Assembly: GCF_025061645.1 (NCBI RefSeq)
Contig: NZ_JANYMP010000027.1
Span: 7,482 to 45,552 of the forward strand
DNA from: Umezawaea endophytica
Lineage (GTDB): Bacteria; Actinomycetota; Actinomycetes; Mycobacteriales; Pseudonocardiaceae
DNA: 38,071 bases
Direction of reading: 5' to 3'
The notes below the pieces were generated by a model that was given only the letters and a program-made list of their open reading frames with translations, ran no database searches and was not told where the DNA came from. A program made the position numbers and the translations under genes. This document shows, piece by piece, positions 1 through 7,863 of the stretch (within the stretch, counting starts at the first letter, position 1; each line of letters opens with the position of its first letter).

Positions 1-26
1 CCCCCCCCCCCCCCCCCCCCCCCCCC
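1..26. other. Homopolymeric C run at window start
   Basis: The window opens with 26 consecutive C residues and then changes abruptly to ordinary high-GC sequence. Nothing flanks it on the left, so it cannot be placed in a gene. A run like this at the edge of a sequence is most often a contig-end or low-quality-read artefact. A genuine poly-C tract is possible but cannot be supported here. Confidence 0.6.
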
Positions 27-144
27 GCGACCCTCTTGCAGGTAGATCGCCCGTCAACTGGTGGTCGTGCCCAGGGGCGAGTCGTCGTCAGACCACCCTG
101 GCCATCCCGCCGAAGTTCGAAAGCGCCTCACAGTCTTCGCGGAG

Positions 145-894
145 CTACACCTGAGCCATTCCGCCATCGACGCAGAGTTCCGCGCCGGTCATGAAACTGC
201 TTTCGTCCGACGCCAGGAACAGCGCCGCGTTGGCGAGTTCTTCGGGGCGGCCGAGGCGACCCAGGGGGACGTGCGTGGCCATTTGGGCGCGCAGCGCCGC
301 CGGGTCCTGCCCGAAGTACTCGGCCTGCCCGTCGATGATGGCCGTGTCGAACGGCCCTGGGGTGAGCACGTTGACCCGCAGACCCCTGCCGCCGAACTCG
401 GCCGCCCACACGCGTGCGTAGGAGCGCACCGCTGCCTTCGTCGCGCTGTAGGTGCTCGATCCTGGCAGTCCCTTGAACCCCTGGATGGAACCCAGCAGGA
501 CGATCGAGCCGGTGTCCGGCATGAGCGGCAGCACCGTTTGCACGGTGAACAGCGTGCCGCGGGCGTTGAGGTCGAACGTGCGGTCGAAGTGGTCTTCGGT
601 CACCTCGCCGAAATCGGCCCGCTCGATCATGCCCGCGTTGGCGACGAGCACGTCCAGCCGCCCGCTCCGGCTCCTGATGGTGTTGGCGAGGTCGTCGAGA
701 TCACTCGACGACGTGGAGTCCGCGACAACGGTCGTGACTTGTCCTTCGATGGAAGCCGCAGCGTCGTCGAGAACATCTTTTCGGCGACCCGTGATGTAGA
801 CGTGGGCACCTTCGGCCGCGAATCTTGCGGCAATTGCCAGGCCGAGACCAGCTCCGCCGCCCGTGACCAGAGCGACTTTGTCGGCGAGACGCAT
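145..894 (-). CDS. SDR family NAD(P)-dependent oxidoreductase
   Basis: This 249-residue protein is a classical short-chain dehydrogenase/reductase, a soluble enzyme that oxidises or reduces an alcohol/ketone substrate. The Rossmann glycine motif TGGGAGLG is at residues 11-18, the NAG motif at 86-88, and the catalytic Ser/Tyr/Lys near S136, Y149 and K153 (YSATK). The length is typical for the family. I chose the ATG at 894 because a GGA-rich ribosome-binding site (GGAAACGGAGA) precedes it; an in-frame extension to 942 adds a tail not expected in the family. It is divergent from the enoyl-CoA hydratase-like gene at 1217, across a 322-nt spacer with a palindrome. The substrate cannot be read from the sequence. 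It could be a tailoring enzyme for the nearby terpenoid operon, but nothing shows co-transcription. Confidence 0.9.
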   Translation of the reverse strand: MRLADKVALVTGGGAGLGLAIAARFAAEGAHVYITGRRKDVLDDAAASIEGQVTTVVADSTSSSDLDDLANTIRSRSGRLDVLVANAGMIERADFGEVTEDHFDRTFDLNARGTLFTVQTVLPLMPDTGSIVLLGSIQGFKGLPGSSTYSATKAAVRSYARVWAAEFGGRGLRVNVLTPGPFDTAIIDGQAEYFGQDPAALRAQMATHVPLGRLGRPEELANAALFLASDESSFMTGAELCVDGGMAQV

Positions 895-1216
895 CGGTTC
901 TCCGTTTCCTTGCGTGAGTCGTGCGATTCGGACGGTACGCACGGCACCGACATAGACGCAAAGAGTTGATTGCTATGCCCACCATAGAAGGTCTCTATGC
1001 AGCGAGGCGGCTTCGGATGAATTTACGCAGTACGACAGCGGCGGGTCCAAGATCGGCCGACTCGGACAATCAGCCCGGAAGAACGGCTCTGCATGGTGGT
1101 GTCCTCGACCATACCTGGTGATCCGAAAGTGCGTTCTTGACGACGGTAGGCGCCTGAACAAAGGTAAGTATTCACGCATACCTAGATGTCACGCGAGAAC
1201 AAACGGAGCAACACCC
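895..1216. promoter_or_regulatory. Divergent intergenic region with CTATG-N5-CATAG palindrome
   Basis: This 322-nt spacer separates the SDR gene (minus) from the enoyl-CoA hydratase-like gene (plus) and must hold both promoters. A perfect 5-bp inverted repeat, CTATG-CCCAC-CATAG, lies at 974-988, and another CTATG copy follows at 996-1000. The layout fits an operator, but no regulator gene is adjacent and no -10/-35 pair is clear. Confidence 0.4.
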
Positions 1217-2107
1217 ATGCCTCTCGACGGCTACACGACCATCAGTACACGCACCGATGCCGGCGTACTGACTGCGACTCTCACCAACCCGCCCGTCAAT
1301 GTGCTGAGCGCCACGATGATGCGCGAGTTGCATGAGCTCCTCACCAAGGTAGGTGCCGACCCGGCGATCAAAGTCATCGTGTTCGAGAGCGGCGACCCCG
1401 AGTTCTTCCTCGCTCACGTCGACATGCGCATCCTCGACGAGAAGACGACGTTCGAGGCGCTCGTTGCTTCCGCACCGGCGGGCCTGAACGTGTTCCAGGC
1501 GGTGGGCGAACTCATCCGGCACCAACCGCAGGTCACCATCGTGAAGCTTGCCGGGATCGCCCGCGGCGGGGGCGCCGAGTTCGTCGCCGCGGCGGATCTG
1601 TCCTTCGCCGCACTCGAGACCGCCCGCATCGGCCAGATCGAGGCTCTGATGGGCATCATCCCGGGTGGTGGGGGAACGCAGTACCTGCGCGAGCGCATCG
1701 GCCGAAGTCGGGCGCTGGAGGCGATTCTCAGTGGCGACAGCGTGGACGCGGCGACGGCAGCCCAGTACGGCTGGGTCAACCGCGCTATCCCCGCAAAGGA
1801 GTTGGACCAGTACGTGGCACGGCTTGCTAGTGACATCGCCGGGCTTGCCGATGGAGTCGTCGCGGCCGTGAAACGCGCACTCCCACCGGCCGACCACAGC
1901 GCGGCACTCGTCGTCGAGGACGAGGTGGGAATGGCGCTCTTGAACCCCACCGCGTTTCAGTTGATGGGCGACGCCCTCGGTGCGGGCGCGCAAACCCCCG
2001 CAGGAGAGCGCGACCTCGAAGCGGTGATGCGGAGCGTGCGGCACGAGCCCGCCGATTCGACGAGGGATTCGCGTGAGAGTGGCCGGATCATGGAGAAAGG
2101 CGCCTGA
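1217..2107 (+). CDS. Enoyl-CoA hydratase/isomerase family protein
   Basis: This 296-residue protein belongs to the crotonase superfamily, whose members hydrate or isomerise acyl-CoA thioesters using a backbone oxyanion hole. The N-terminal PPVNVLS segment, the central ARGGGAEFVAAADL oxyanion-hole region and the IIPGGGGTQYL segment are characteristic. The ATG at 1217 is preceded by a CGGAG-type ribosome-binding site about 9 nt upstream; the open frame runs further upstream but without family sequence. The C-terminus ends in a polar tail. It faces the end of the terpene cyclase gene (convergent). Fatty-acid or branched-acid oxidation is the usual role, but the acyl substrate is not predictable. 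Confidence 0.88.
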   Translation: MPLDGYTTISTRTDAGVLTATLTNPPVNVLSATMMRELHELLTKVGADPAIKVIVFESGDPEFFLAHVDMRILDEKTTFEALVASAPAGLNVFQAVGELIRHQPQVTIVKLAGIARGGGAEFVAAADLSFAALETARIGQIEALMGIIPGGGGTQYLRERIGRSRALEAILSGDSVDAATAAQYGWVNRAIPAKELDQYVARLASDIAGLADGVVAAVKRALPPADHSAALVVEDEVGMALLNPTAFQLMGDALGAGAQTPAGERDLEAVMRSVRHEPADSTRDSRESGRIMEKGA

Positions 2108-2210
2108 GCTACAAGGACAGATCGAAGAACCGCGTCACCGACACCGCCGAGCGCATCACCGGCCGTCCCGCCCGCAGGTTCCGCGCGCGGCGGGAACTCC
2201 GCTCGTTCCG

Positions 2211-3749
2211 CTAGGACACGTGATGCCCGTGGCCGTCCAACCGCCTGCTCACGTGGCCGAGTGCCATGAGCGCGAAGATGTCCGCCAGCAGCGGCACGTG
2301 GAAGATGAAGGGGCGCGGGCCGATGGAGTCGCTGACGGACGTGATGCCGCCGTCCTCCCGTTGGTGTCGCAGCAGGAATCGGACCCCTGCCACGACGGGC
2401 CGTGGATCTTCTTGCGCGCACAGGGCCATCACCGCGTAGGAGGTGCTGATCGGATCGCTGGCGCTGTCCTCCTCCTGTCCCCACCCACCGTCCTCGTTCT
2501 GGCTCCGGAGCACGAAGTTCAGTGCGCGTTCGGCGATTCCAGCGGCAGGGCCCGGGAAGTGGTCCGGGATCCGCGAGGTCAGCAGGACGGCCCGGAAGAC
2601 GGTGTGGAGCCTGCTGCTGCTCCAGTCCGGCGGGAAGGTTCCGTCCGCGAGTTGTTCGTCGGCGAGGAAGGACAACCCCTCGGTGAGGACTTCCCGGTGT
2701 CGCTCCGGGTCGAAGGTGAAGGCGTCGAGCGCGGCGACCGTCATGCAGGCCTCCGCGGCGGAGTCGCGGACATAGGTGGGGAAGCCGCCCCGCGGATGCC
2801 GTACGGCCGACAGGGAGGACAGCCCGCGTTCGACCGCTCGCCCGCTGGAACGGTCGACGCGGGACTGGAGGAACTGAAGGGCGACCGAGGTGTCGTCCAC
2901 GTCCGTCTGCAACGCGGCGTCGGTGACCGACCACCCACCACCGGGCTGCTGGCAGTCCACCAGACGTGCGGCGACGCGACGCAGCACCGGCTCCGGGGCA
3001 TCGGCGGCGGCGAGTGCCACACCGGCGGTCGCCGTGCACCACGTGTCGGTGTCGGTGACGAACGGAACGCTGCCGTCGGGTCGCACGTGCTGGAGGGCTT
3101 TGCGGATCCCTTCCGCGACCACCGCTTCGGTGCCGGGCAACCGTTGCAGGGCGTGCAGGGTGAAGAGGTGGATGAGGAGGTTGCCCTCCCAGATCCCAGG
3201 GAGTCGCTGAGTGGCGACGAGGACGTGGACGTCCTCGTCGGTCAACGATCCGGTCAGCACACCCTTCAAGGCGGTGACCTGCACCTGTGCCCAGGAGTGC
3301 AATCCGTTGCGCCGCAGGGTGTCCTGATAGGACTCCGGTCCGACGTCAGCGGGTTGCCCGAGGATCGCGAACACCCCGTCCAGCAGGGCGCGCTTGCGCG
3401 GTCCGGTGAAGTCGGGGCTCTTCGCGACGACGCTCTCCCGGAGTTCCGGGGCGAGCTTGCCACTCCGACGCAGGGCGGCTTGAGCGATGACCACGTCGAG
3501 AGGGTCGGACTCCGGAGGCAATGAACGCAAGTAGCGCTCCTGCTGGGCGAACGGCTGCCCGGTGTTCTGCAGGAGGCGCAGCAGCAGAGCGGTTTCCAAC
3601 GGGCGCCCGTGGCAGGGAAATCGCATCGCGCCGTCGGCGTCCATGTGCGAGACGACGTATTCGGACAGTCCGGCCGTCGCGTCCCGGAGTGAGTCGGGAA
3701 AGTCCAATGACTGCCATGGTTTGCCGCGGTCTTGGGCAATGGGACGCAT
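2211..3749 (-). CDS. Class II (DxDD) terpene cyclase, probable diterpene cyclase
   Basis: This 512-residue protein has the beta-gamma architecture of class II cyclases, which protonate a double bond of an isoprenoid diphosphate (for labdane-type enzymes, GGPP to a copalyl-type diphosphate). The acid motif DVDD (in TDVDDTSVAL) lies near residues 283-286 from the chosen start. QW-like segments include QQPGGGWSV, QLADGTF and QNEDGGWG. The length matches bacterial diterpene cyclases and is well short of squalene-hopene cyclases (about 630 residues). The ATG at 3749 has GTGAGG six nt upstream; a GTG at 3761 has no such site. It is the last gene of a four-gene operon with two P450s and a class I synthase. 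That pairing supports a bicyclic diphosphate product, but the substrate chain length is inferred, not shown. Confidence 0.85.
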   Translation of the reverse strand: MRPIAQDRGKPWQSLDFPDSLRDATAGLSEYVVSHMDADGAMRFPCHGRPLETALLLRLLQNTGQPFAQQERYLRSLPPESDPLDVVIAQAALRRSGKLAPELRESVVAKSPDFTGPRKRALLDGVFAILGQPADVGPESYQDTLRRNGLHSWAQVQVTALKGVLTGSLTDEDVHVLVATQRLPGIWEGNLLIHLFTLHALQRLPGTEAVVAEGIRKALQHVRPDGSVPFVTDTDTWCTATAGVALAAADAPEPVLRRVAARLVDCQQPGGGWSVTDAALQTDVDDTSVALQFLQSRVDRSSGRAVERGLSSLSAVRHPRGGFPTYVRDSAAEACMTVAALDAFTFDPERHREVLTEGLSFLADEQLADGTFPPDWSSSRLHTVFRAVLLTSRIPDHFPGPAAGIAERALNFVLRSQNEDGGWGQEEDSASDPISTSYAVMALCAQEDPRPVVAGVRFLLRHQREDGGITSVSDSIGPRPFIFHVPLLADIFALMALGHVSRRLDGHGHHVS

Positions 3750-3792
3750 CGCAAACCTCACTGGGGTTCGAGGGGAGGTGAGGAGTTCTGGT

Positions 3793-5148
3793 TCAGCGCC
3801 GACGGCGCACGACGACCGGCATGCGCTCCGGCCGCAGGGTGACGACCGCCTTCGGCCGGATCGGCCGCGCCGAAGCGGGCGAGAAGCGCCAGTGCGGGAT
3901 GACGGTGGCGAGGATCGTCATGACCTCGGCGACCCCGAAGGCTTCACCGACGCACCGGTGGACACCGGCCCCGAAGGGGCAGTAAGCGCCCCGTGGCAAC
4001 GAGTTCCCACGTTCCGGCAGCCACCGGTCGGGGTCGAAGCGCTCGGGATCCCGGTACCAGCGAGGATCCCTGTGCAACGCGTAGGGGCTGTAGTACACGG
4101 ACGCGCCGACGGGCACGTCGTGGCCACCGAGGTCGAACGACGCCGTCGCCCGCCGCCGGACCAGCCACACGGGAGGGAACAGCCGCAGGGCTTCGCTGAC
4201 GACTCGCTGGAGGTGCTCCAGCTTCGGGAGGTCGTCAGCCCCGACCGGCCGTCCTCCCAGGACGCGGTCGAGCTCGTCGCGCACGCGGTCGTCGCTGTCC
4301 GGGTTCAGGCTCAACAGGTGGAGGGCCCAGCTCATCGTGGTCGCGGTCGTCTCGACCCCGGCCACCAGCATCGTCATGATCTCGTCGTGGACCTGCTGGT
4401 CGTCCACGCCCGGCAGCCCTTGTTCCCTGGCGGTTCGAAGCAAGCCCAGCAGATCGGGGTGTGTTTGGGTGGACTGCTCGGAACGGTGCTCGCCGAGCGC
4501 GTCGGCGACCGCGTGCAACCGCGCGAGCGCGGCGGTGTAGCGACGGCGGTTCGGAGTCGGCAGCCTGGTCACCAACTTCACCGGCGCGAGCGCGTTCCTG
4601 GAGGCGATGTCGAGGCAGATGGGCAGCGCGGCGGACACGTCGTCCGCCATCGCCTCGGGCGACCTCGTGCCGAAGAGGCTCGTGAGCACCCCCGCAGTGG
4701 CGACGACCAGCATCTGCTGGACGAGGTCGACCGTCTCACCTTCTCGCCAGCGCGCGGTCCGCGCTTCGGCCGCCTGCCGCAGGAGCGGGACGTAAGAGGT
4801 GATCCGCTCGTGGTGGAACACCGGTTGCACCAACCGGCGTTGCTGCCGGTGAAACTCGCCGTCCGAACTGCCCAGCCCGTTGCCCGTCAGTGCGCGGGTC
4901 TTGTCGCCCGTCGTCCCGCGACCGACCTGGCCGGACAACTCCGTGAGGAGTCTCCACACCAGGTCGGGCTCGTTGACCAGGTACGCGGAATGGCGGCGCA
5001 GCACGAAGGTCGTCACCGCGCCGGAGGTCCGCTGCCGTTCCAGGAATTCGAGCGGACGCCACCGCAGCCACGGGAGGTGGCCGAGCACTGGCAGCGCGCC
5101 GGGGAGCGCGGAGTTGGTCGCGGGACCCGGCACGCGGCGGCTACCCAC
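3793..5148 (-). CDS. Cytochrome P450 (terpenoid operon, second P450)
   Basis: This 451-residue P450 is a soluble haem monooxygenase. Visible motifs are the I-helix AGVETT (264-269) with the oxygen-binding acid/Thr pair, the K-helix ExxR (E319-R322), the PERF-type segment FDPDRW, and the haem loop PFGAGVHRCVG with Cys399 as the iron ligand. The I-helix and ExxR context resembles P450s that accompany bacterial terpene cyclases. The start is GTG at 5148, which overlaps the end of the class I synthase gene by 8 nt, implying translational coupling. A 43-nt gap separates it from the class II cyclase downstream. It probably oxidises the terpene skeleton. No ferredoxin or reductase is encoded nearby, so it must borrow electrons from elsewhere. 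Confidence 0.92.
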   Translation of the reverse strand: MGSRRVPGPATNSALPGALPVLGHLPWLRWRPLEFLERQRTSGAVTTFVLRRHSAYLVNEPDLVWRLLTELSGQVGRGTTGDKTRALTGNGLGSSDGEFHRQQRRLVQPVFHHERITSYVPLLRQAAEARTARWREGETVDLVQQMLVVATAGVLTSLFGTRSPEAMADDVSAALPICLDIASRNALAPVKLVTRLPTPNRRRYTAALARLHAVADALGEHRSEQSTQTHPDLLGLLRTAREQGLPGVDDQQVHDEIMTMLVAGVETTATTMSWALHLLSLNPDSDDRVRDELDRVLGGRPVGADDLPKLEHLQRVVSEALRLFPPVWLVRRRATASFDLGGHDVPVGASVYYSPYALHRDPRWYRDPERFDPDRWLPERGNSLPRGAYCPFGAGVHRCVGEAFGVAEVMTILATVIPHWRFSPASARPIRPKAVVTLRPERMPVVVRRRR

Positions 5149-6106
5149 GCGGTCCGACCCGGTAGCGGGCCGGACCGGTGATCACGAACCACTCGTACTG
5201 GCCGCGCATCCAGTGCTCCATCCCCCGGACGCAGCGGACCACGTCCGACCGCGTTCGCTCGGTGAGGGAGCGGAACTCCTCGCCGTGCACGAGTTCCGCA
5301 GCTCCGGCCGTGAACTCCCGTGCCTTCTCGTTGGTCATGTCGACGGCGCGGGCGCGGGCTTCGTCCTCGGACAGGCGGGTATGGCGGACGAGCACGTCGA
5401 CGAGGTTGAACCGGTTTCCGGCGTGCCGCTCCTTCTGGTGGGAGTAGATGTCGTTGGTCCACGTGAGCACGTCGGCGCAAGCGTCGTGAAGTCGCTGCCA
5501 GGAGGGTGAATTCCGGAACTCCTCGGGAAGATCGACTCCTGCCGCCACCTCGACGAGGTCGACGGTCGGCTTGGCCGCGCCCTCCTCCCGGCGGAGCACC
5601 ACGAACTCGTCCAACGCTGGGAGGTCGTCGGCGGACGTCCCCGCGTACCGGATCGCGTGCAGCACGTAGGTGTCCAGGTCCCGGAGGAACCGGCTGGTCC
5701 AGCCGGGGCTCCGGTGCGCCGTGACGTCCCGGCAGAACCCGGTCATCCCCTCGGCCACGGCCTGCGGCAGCGCGGTCGCGACCAGGTGCCTCGCGAGGCC
5801 GGTGGCGTCGGCGTCGAGGAGTTCGATGGTGTTGTCCGCCGCGAAGACCTCCTCGCAGAGGTCGTCGAAGGGGAACACCCACAGCAGCCATTCGGCGACC
5901 GGCCCGATGGTGTCGGCGTCGGCCTGGGGTGACGTCCGGCAGATCAGGTCGACCATGACGTCGTCGCCCTGGACGTATCGTCCCAGCGACGCGGCTTCCA
6001 GGCGTTCGCGAACCGCGCGAACTCGGTCCCGGACGACCCCGTCCGGTTCGAAGCGACCGCCGTCGAACGGCAGGGAGAGCGTCGGAACACCGTCGGTCCG
6101 GGTCAT
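5141..6106 (-). CDS. Class I terpene synthase
   Basis: This 321-residue protein carries every hallmark of an active class I (ionising) terpene synthase. The aspartate-rich motif is DDLCE (D81-E85). The NSE triad NDIYSHQKE is at 218-226. The pyrophosphate-sensor Arg is R172, exactly 46 residues before the triad, and the C-terminal RY pair is R314-Y315. The ATG at 6106 overlaps the TGA of the upstream P450 as ATGA; longer in-frame extensions run through that P450 and are rejected. Because a class II cyclase shares the operon, the likely substrate is a bicyclic (copalyl-type) diphosphate. A stand-alone sesqui- or diterpene synthase acting directly on FPP or GGPP cannot be excluded from sequence alone. 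Confidence 0.92.
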   Translation of the reverse strand: MTRTDGVPTLSLPFDGGRFEPDGVVRDRVRAVRERLEAASLGRYVQGDDVMVDLICRTSPQADADTIGPVAEWLLWVFPFDDLCEEVFAADNTIELLDADATGLARHLVATALPQAVAEGMTGFCRDVTAHRSPGWTSRFLRDLDTYVLHAIRYAGTSADDLPALDEFVVLRREEGAAKPTVDLVEVAAGVDLPEEFRNSPSWQRLHDACADVLTWTNDIYSHQKERHAGNRFNLVDVLVRHTRLSEDEARARAVDMTNEKAREFTAGAAELVHGEEFRSLTERTRSDVVRCVRGMEHWMRGQYEWFVITGPARYRVGPRG

Positions 6107-7485
6107 ACCGCCCGCTCCCGGTCGTCGGCGGGCAGCCGTCGGGGGATCATCGGCATGCGGTTCGGGTGCACGGTTCCGGTCGCCACCTCGCGAATCCGTT
6201 GTCCGGCAACCGGTTCGAGCCGCCAGTGGGAACAGATCACGGCAAGGGCCGTGGTGAGGCCGGCGAGCGCCATCCTCTTGCCGATGCACACGTGCGCGCC
6301 CGCGCCGAACGGGAGGTAGGAGCCCTTCGTGATCGAGCCGTGGCCCGTGGACGACCAGCGGTCGGGGTCGAACCGATGTGGTTCGGGGAACCAGCGCCGG
6401 TCGTGGTGCAGGAGGTAGGGGCTGTAGACGATCTCAGCCCCGGCGGGGAGTTCGACCTCGCCCAGGCGCACCGGCTTCAGCGTTCGGCGCATGATGAACG
6501 GGACCGGGTAGCGCCGCAGGGTTTCGCTGACCACGTTGTTCAGGTAGGTCAGGGAGGAGACGTCGGCCGCGGTGAGGGCATGACCCGACGGGATCGCGCC
6601 CAGTTCCTCGCGCACCCGGTGAGCGATGTGCGGGTTGCGGAAGATCTCGTACAGGGCCCAGCTCAACACCGCGGCGGTGGACTCGCTCCCGGCCACGAGC
6701 ATCGTCATGACGTGGTCGCGGATCTGCTGATCGGGCAGCACGTGCCCCTGGTCGTCCTGTGCCGCGAGCAGCGAGGCGAGGAGATCGCCGTGCTCGTCGC
6801 CGTTCCCGCTTCCCGCACGCCGGTCGGCGATCAGGTCGCCGACCACGCCGTTGAGGCTCCGCATGGCCTTCTTGAAGCGGAGGTTGCCCATCGTCGGCAT
6901 CCGCTCCATCCCGCTGGGCAGGACCGTCCGGAAGATCACGCTCTTGAAGAGCGTGGGCAGGTGGAGCCGGAAGCTCTCCAGGTTCTCCGCGGTGAGGTCG
7001 GTGGAGAACAGGCTTTGCGCGGTGTTGGTCAGCGCCAGGTCCTTCATGAGCTCGTCCACCGCGAGCACCTCGTCCGCCGTCCAGGACTCGACGAGCGTTC
7101 TCGCCGCGTCCTGGACGTGCCGGACGTGGGAGTCGACCTGCTCGCTGGTGAACGCCGACCGCAGGGATCTCCGCTGCTGCTGGTGAGACGCGCCGTGGGA
7201 GGTGAGCAGGGAATCCCCGAACCACACGCTCGCCTTCTCCATGAGCCGTCCGCGGTCGTAATCCCGATCACCGGGCACCAGCAACTGGTGGGCGACGGTC
7301 GGGTCGGTGACGACGTAGGCGGGAATCGGCCCGAGCCGGATCTCGACGACCTCACCGACGGATGACAACGATGACAAGAACTCCAGACGCCTGGAGATAA
7401 GTGCCGGTGCGTGGCCGACAACAGGCCACCGGCCTGGCGCGCCTGCCGTTCCCGACCCGGTCGCGACCGAACGTCGACTCTTCAT
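6103..7485 (-). CDS. Cytochrome P450 (first gene of terpenoid operon)
   Basis: This 460-residue P450 has the I-helix AGSEST (265-270), ExxR (E321-R324), FDPDRW, and the haem loop PFGAGAHVCIG with Cys400. The Arg usual two residues before the Cys is replaced by Val, a change within the range of bacterial P450s. The ATG at 7485 has an AGGAG 11 nt upstream; the frame extends to 7695 but that part reads as non-coding. It is the promoter-proximal gene of the operon P450 - class I synthase - P450 - class II cyclase, and its stop overlaps the synthase start by 4 nt. It resembles the second P450 in overall layout, so the two may be distant paralogues acting in sequence on the same scaffold. Confidence 0.92.
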   Translation of the reverse strand: MKSRRSVATGSGTAGAPGRWPVVGHAPALISRRLEFLSSLSSVGEVVEIRLGPIPAYVVTDPTVAHQLLVPGDRDYDRGRLMEKASVWFGDSLLTSHGASHQQQRRSLRSAFTSEQVDSHVRHVQDAARTLVESWTADEVLAVDELMKDLALTNTAQSLFSTDLTAENLESFRLHLPTLFKSVIFRTVLPSGMERMPTMGNLRFKKAMRSLNGVVGDLIADRRAGSGNGDEHGDLLASLLAAQDDQGHVLPDQQIRDHVMTMLVAGSESTAAVLSWALYEIFRNPHIAHRVREELGAIPSGHALTAADVSSLTYLNNVVSETLRRYPVPFIMRRTLKPVRLGEVELPAGAEIVYSPYLLHHDRRWFPEPHRFDPDRWSSTGHGSITKGSYLPFGAGAHVCIGKRMALAGLTTALAVICSHWRLEPVAGQRIREVATGTVHPNRMPMIPRRLPADDRERAV

Positions 7486-7526
7486 TGTTGGCGGATCTCC
7501 TGGGTATGCGTGAGTGACGGATCTCG

Positions 7527-7541
7527 TACTGCTGAGCAGTA
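7527..7541. promoter_or_regulatory. Perfect palindrome upstream of terpenoid operon (candidate operator)
   Basis: TACTGCT-G-AGCAGTA is a perfect 7-bp inverted repeat around a single central base, 42 nt upstream of the ATG at 7485. Its position between the likely promoter and the start codon suits a repressor site. No regulator in this window can be assigned to it. Confidence 0.45.
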
Positions 7542-7741
7542 GCGATGACCGTCTCGCCAGCGATGGGTGCCTCCGTTCGAAGTCTGCCTTGCACTGCGCG
7601 CGAACCGCACGCTGCTTGTCATAAATTCGCCACTGCCGAATGCTCCGGAATCGTGCGCGGATGGCAATGGCAAGAAAGAACTCTTCGAACTCCATTCGAG
7701 ATGGAGGAACGCGGTGGATGTGACATCAGCCCAGCGGAACA

Positions 7742-7768
7742 AGTTGTTCGAAACATCTCGACACAACT
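7742..7768. promoter_or_regulatory. Imperfect inverted repeat (AGTTGT-TCGA ... TCGA-ACAACT)
   Basis: AGTTGT directly followed by TCGA is mirrored after a 6-nt spacer by TCGA, one base, then ACAACT. It lies about 260 nt upstream of the terpenoid operon. It could be a second regulator site or a weak hairpin. Confidence 0.25.
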
Positions 7769-7816
7769 ACACTTCTTCGTCCATGCGAAAGAGGATATTT
7801 CGCGCGGTCGCTGATT

Positions 7817-7857
7817 ACCGACCCGACGGCTTGACCAAGTGAAACCGGCGGGACGGG
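7817..7857 (-). terminator. Possible hairpin after DJ-1/PfpI gene
   Basis: Just past the stop of the minus-strand gene ending at 7864, a GC-rich inverted repeat pairs 10 of 13 positions (7817-7829 with 7845-7857) around a 15-nt loop. No U tract follows, so a role as terminator is only tentative. Confidence 0.3.
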
Positions 7858-7863
7858 GGTTTC

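Larger units (their letters stand above)
7486..7863. promoter_or_regulatory. Leader/promoter region of the terpenoid operon
   Basis: This 378-nt gap upstream of the P450 start at 7485 has no convincing gene and is less GC-rich than its surroundings. It contains a perfect 15-nt palindrome at 7527-7541, an imperfect inverted repeat at 7742-7768, and a possible hairpin for the upstream gene at 7817-7857. It must carry the operon promoter unless the operon is read through from 8580. Confidence 0.5.

Noticed and set aside
2211-3749. Squalene-hopene cyclase
   Set aside because: The protein is about 120 residues too short, has few QW repeats, and is paired with a class I synthase, which fits a diterpene cyclase.
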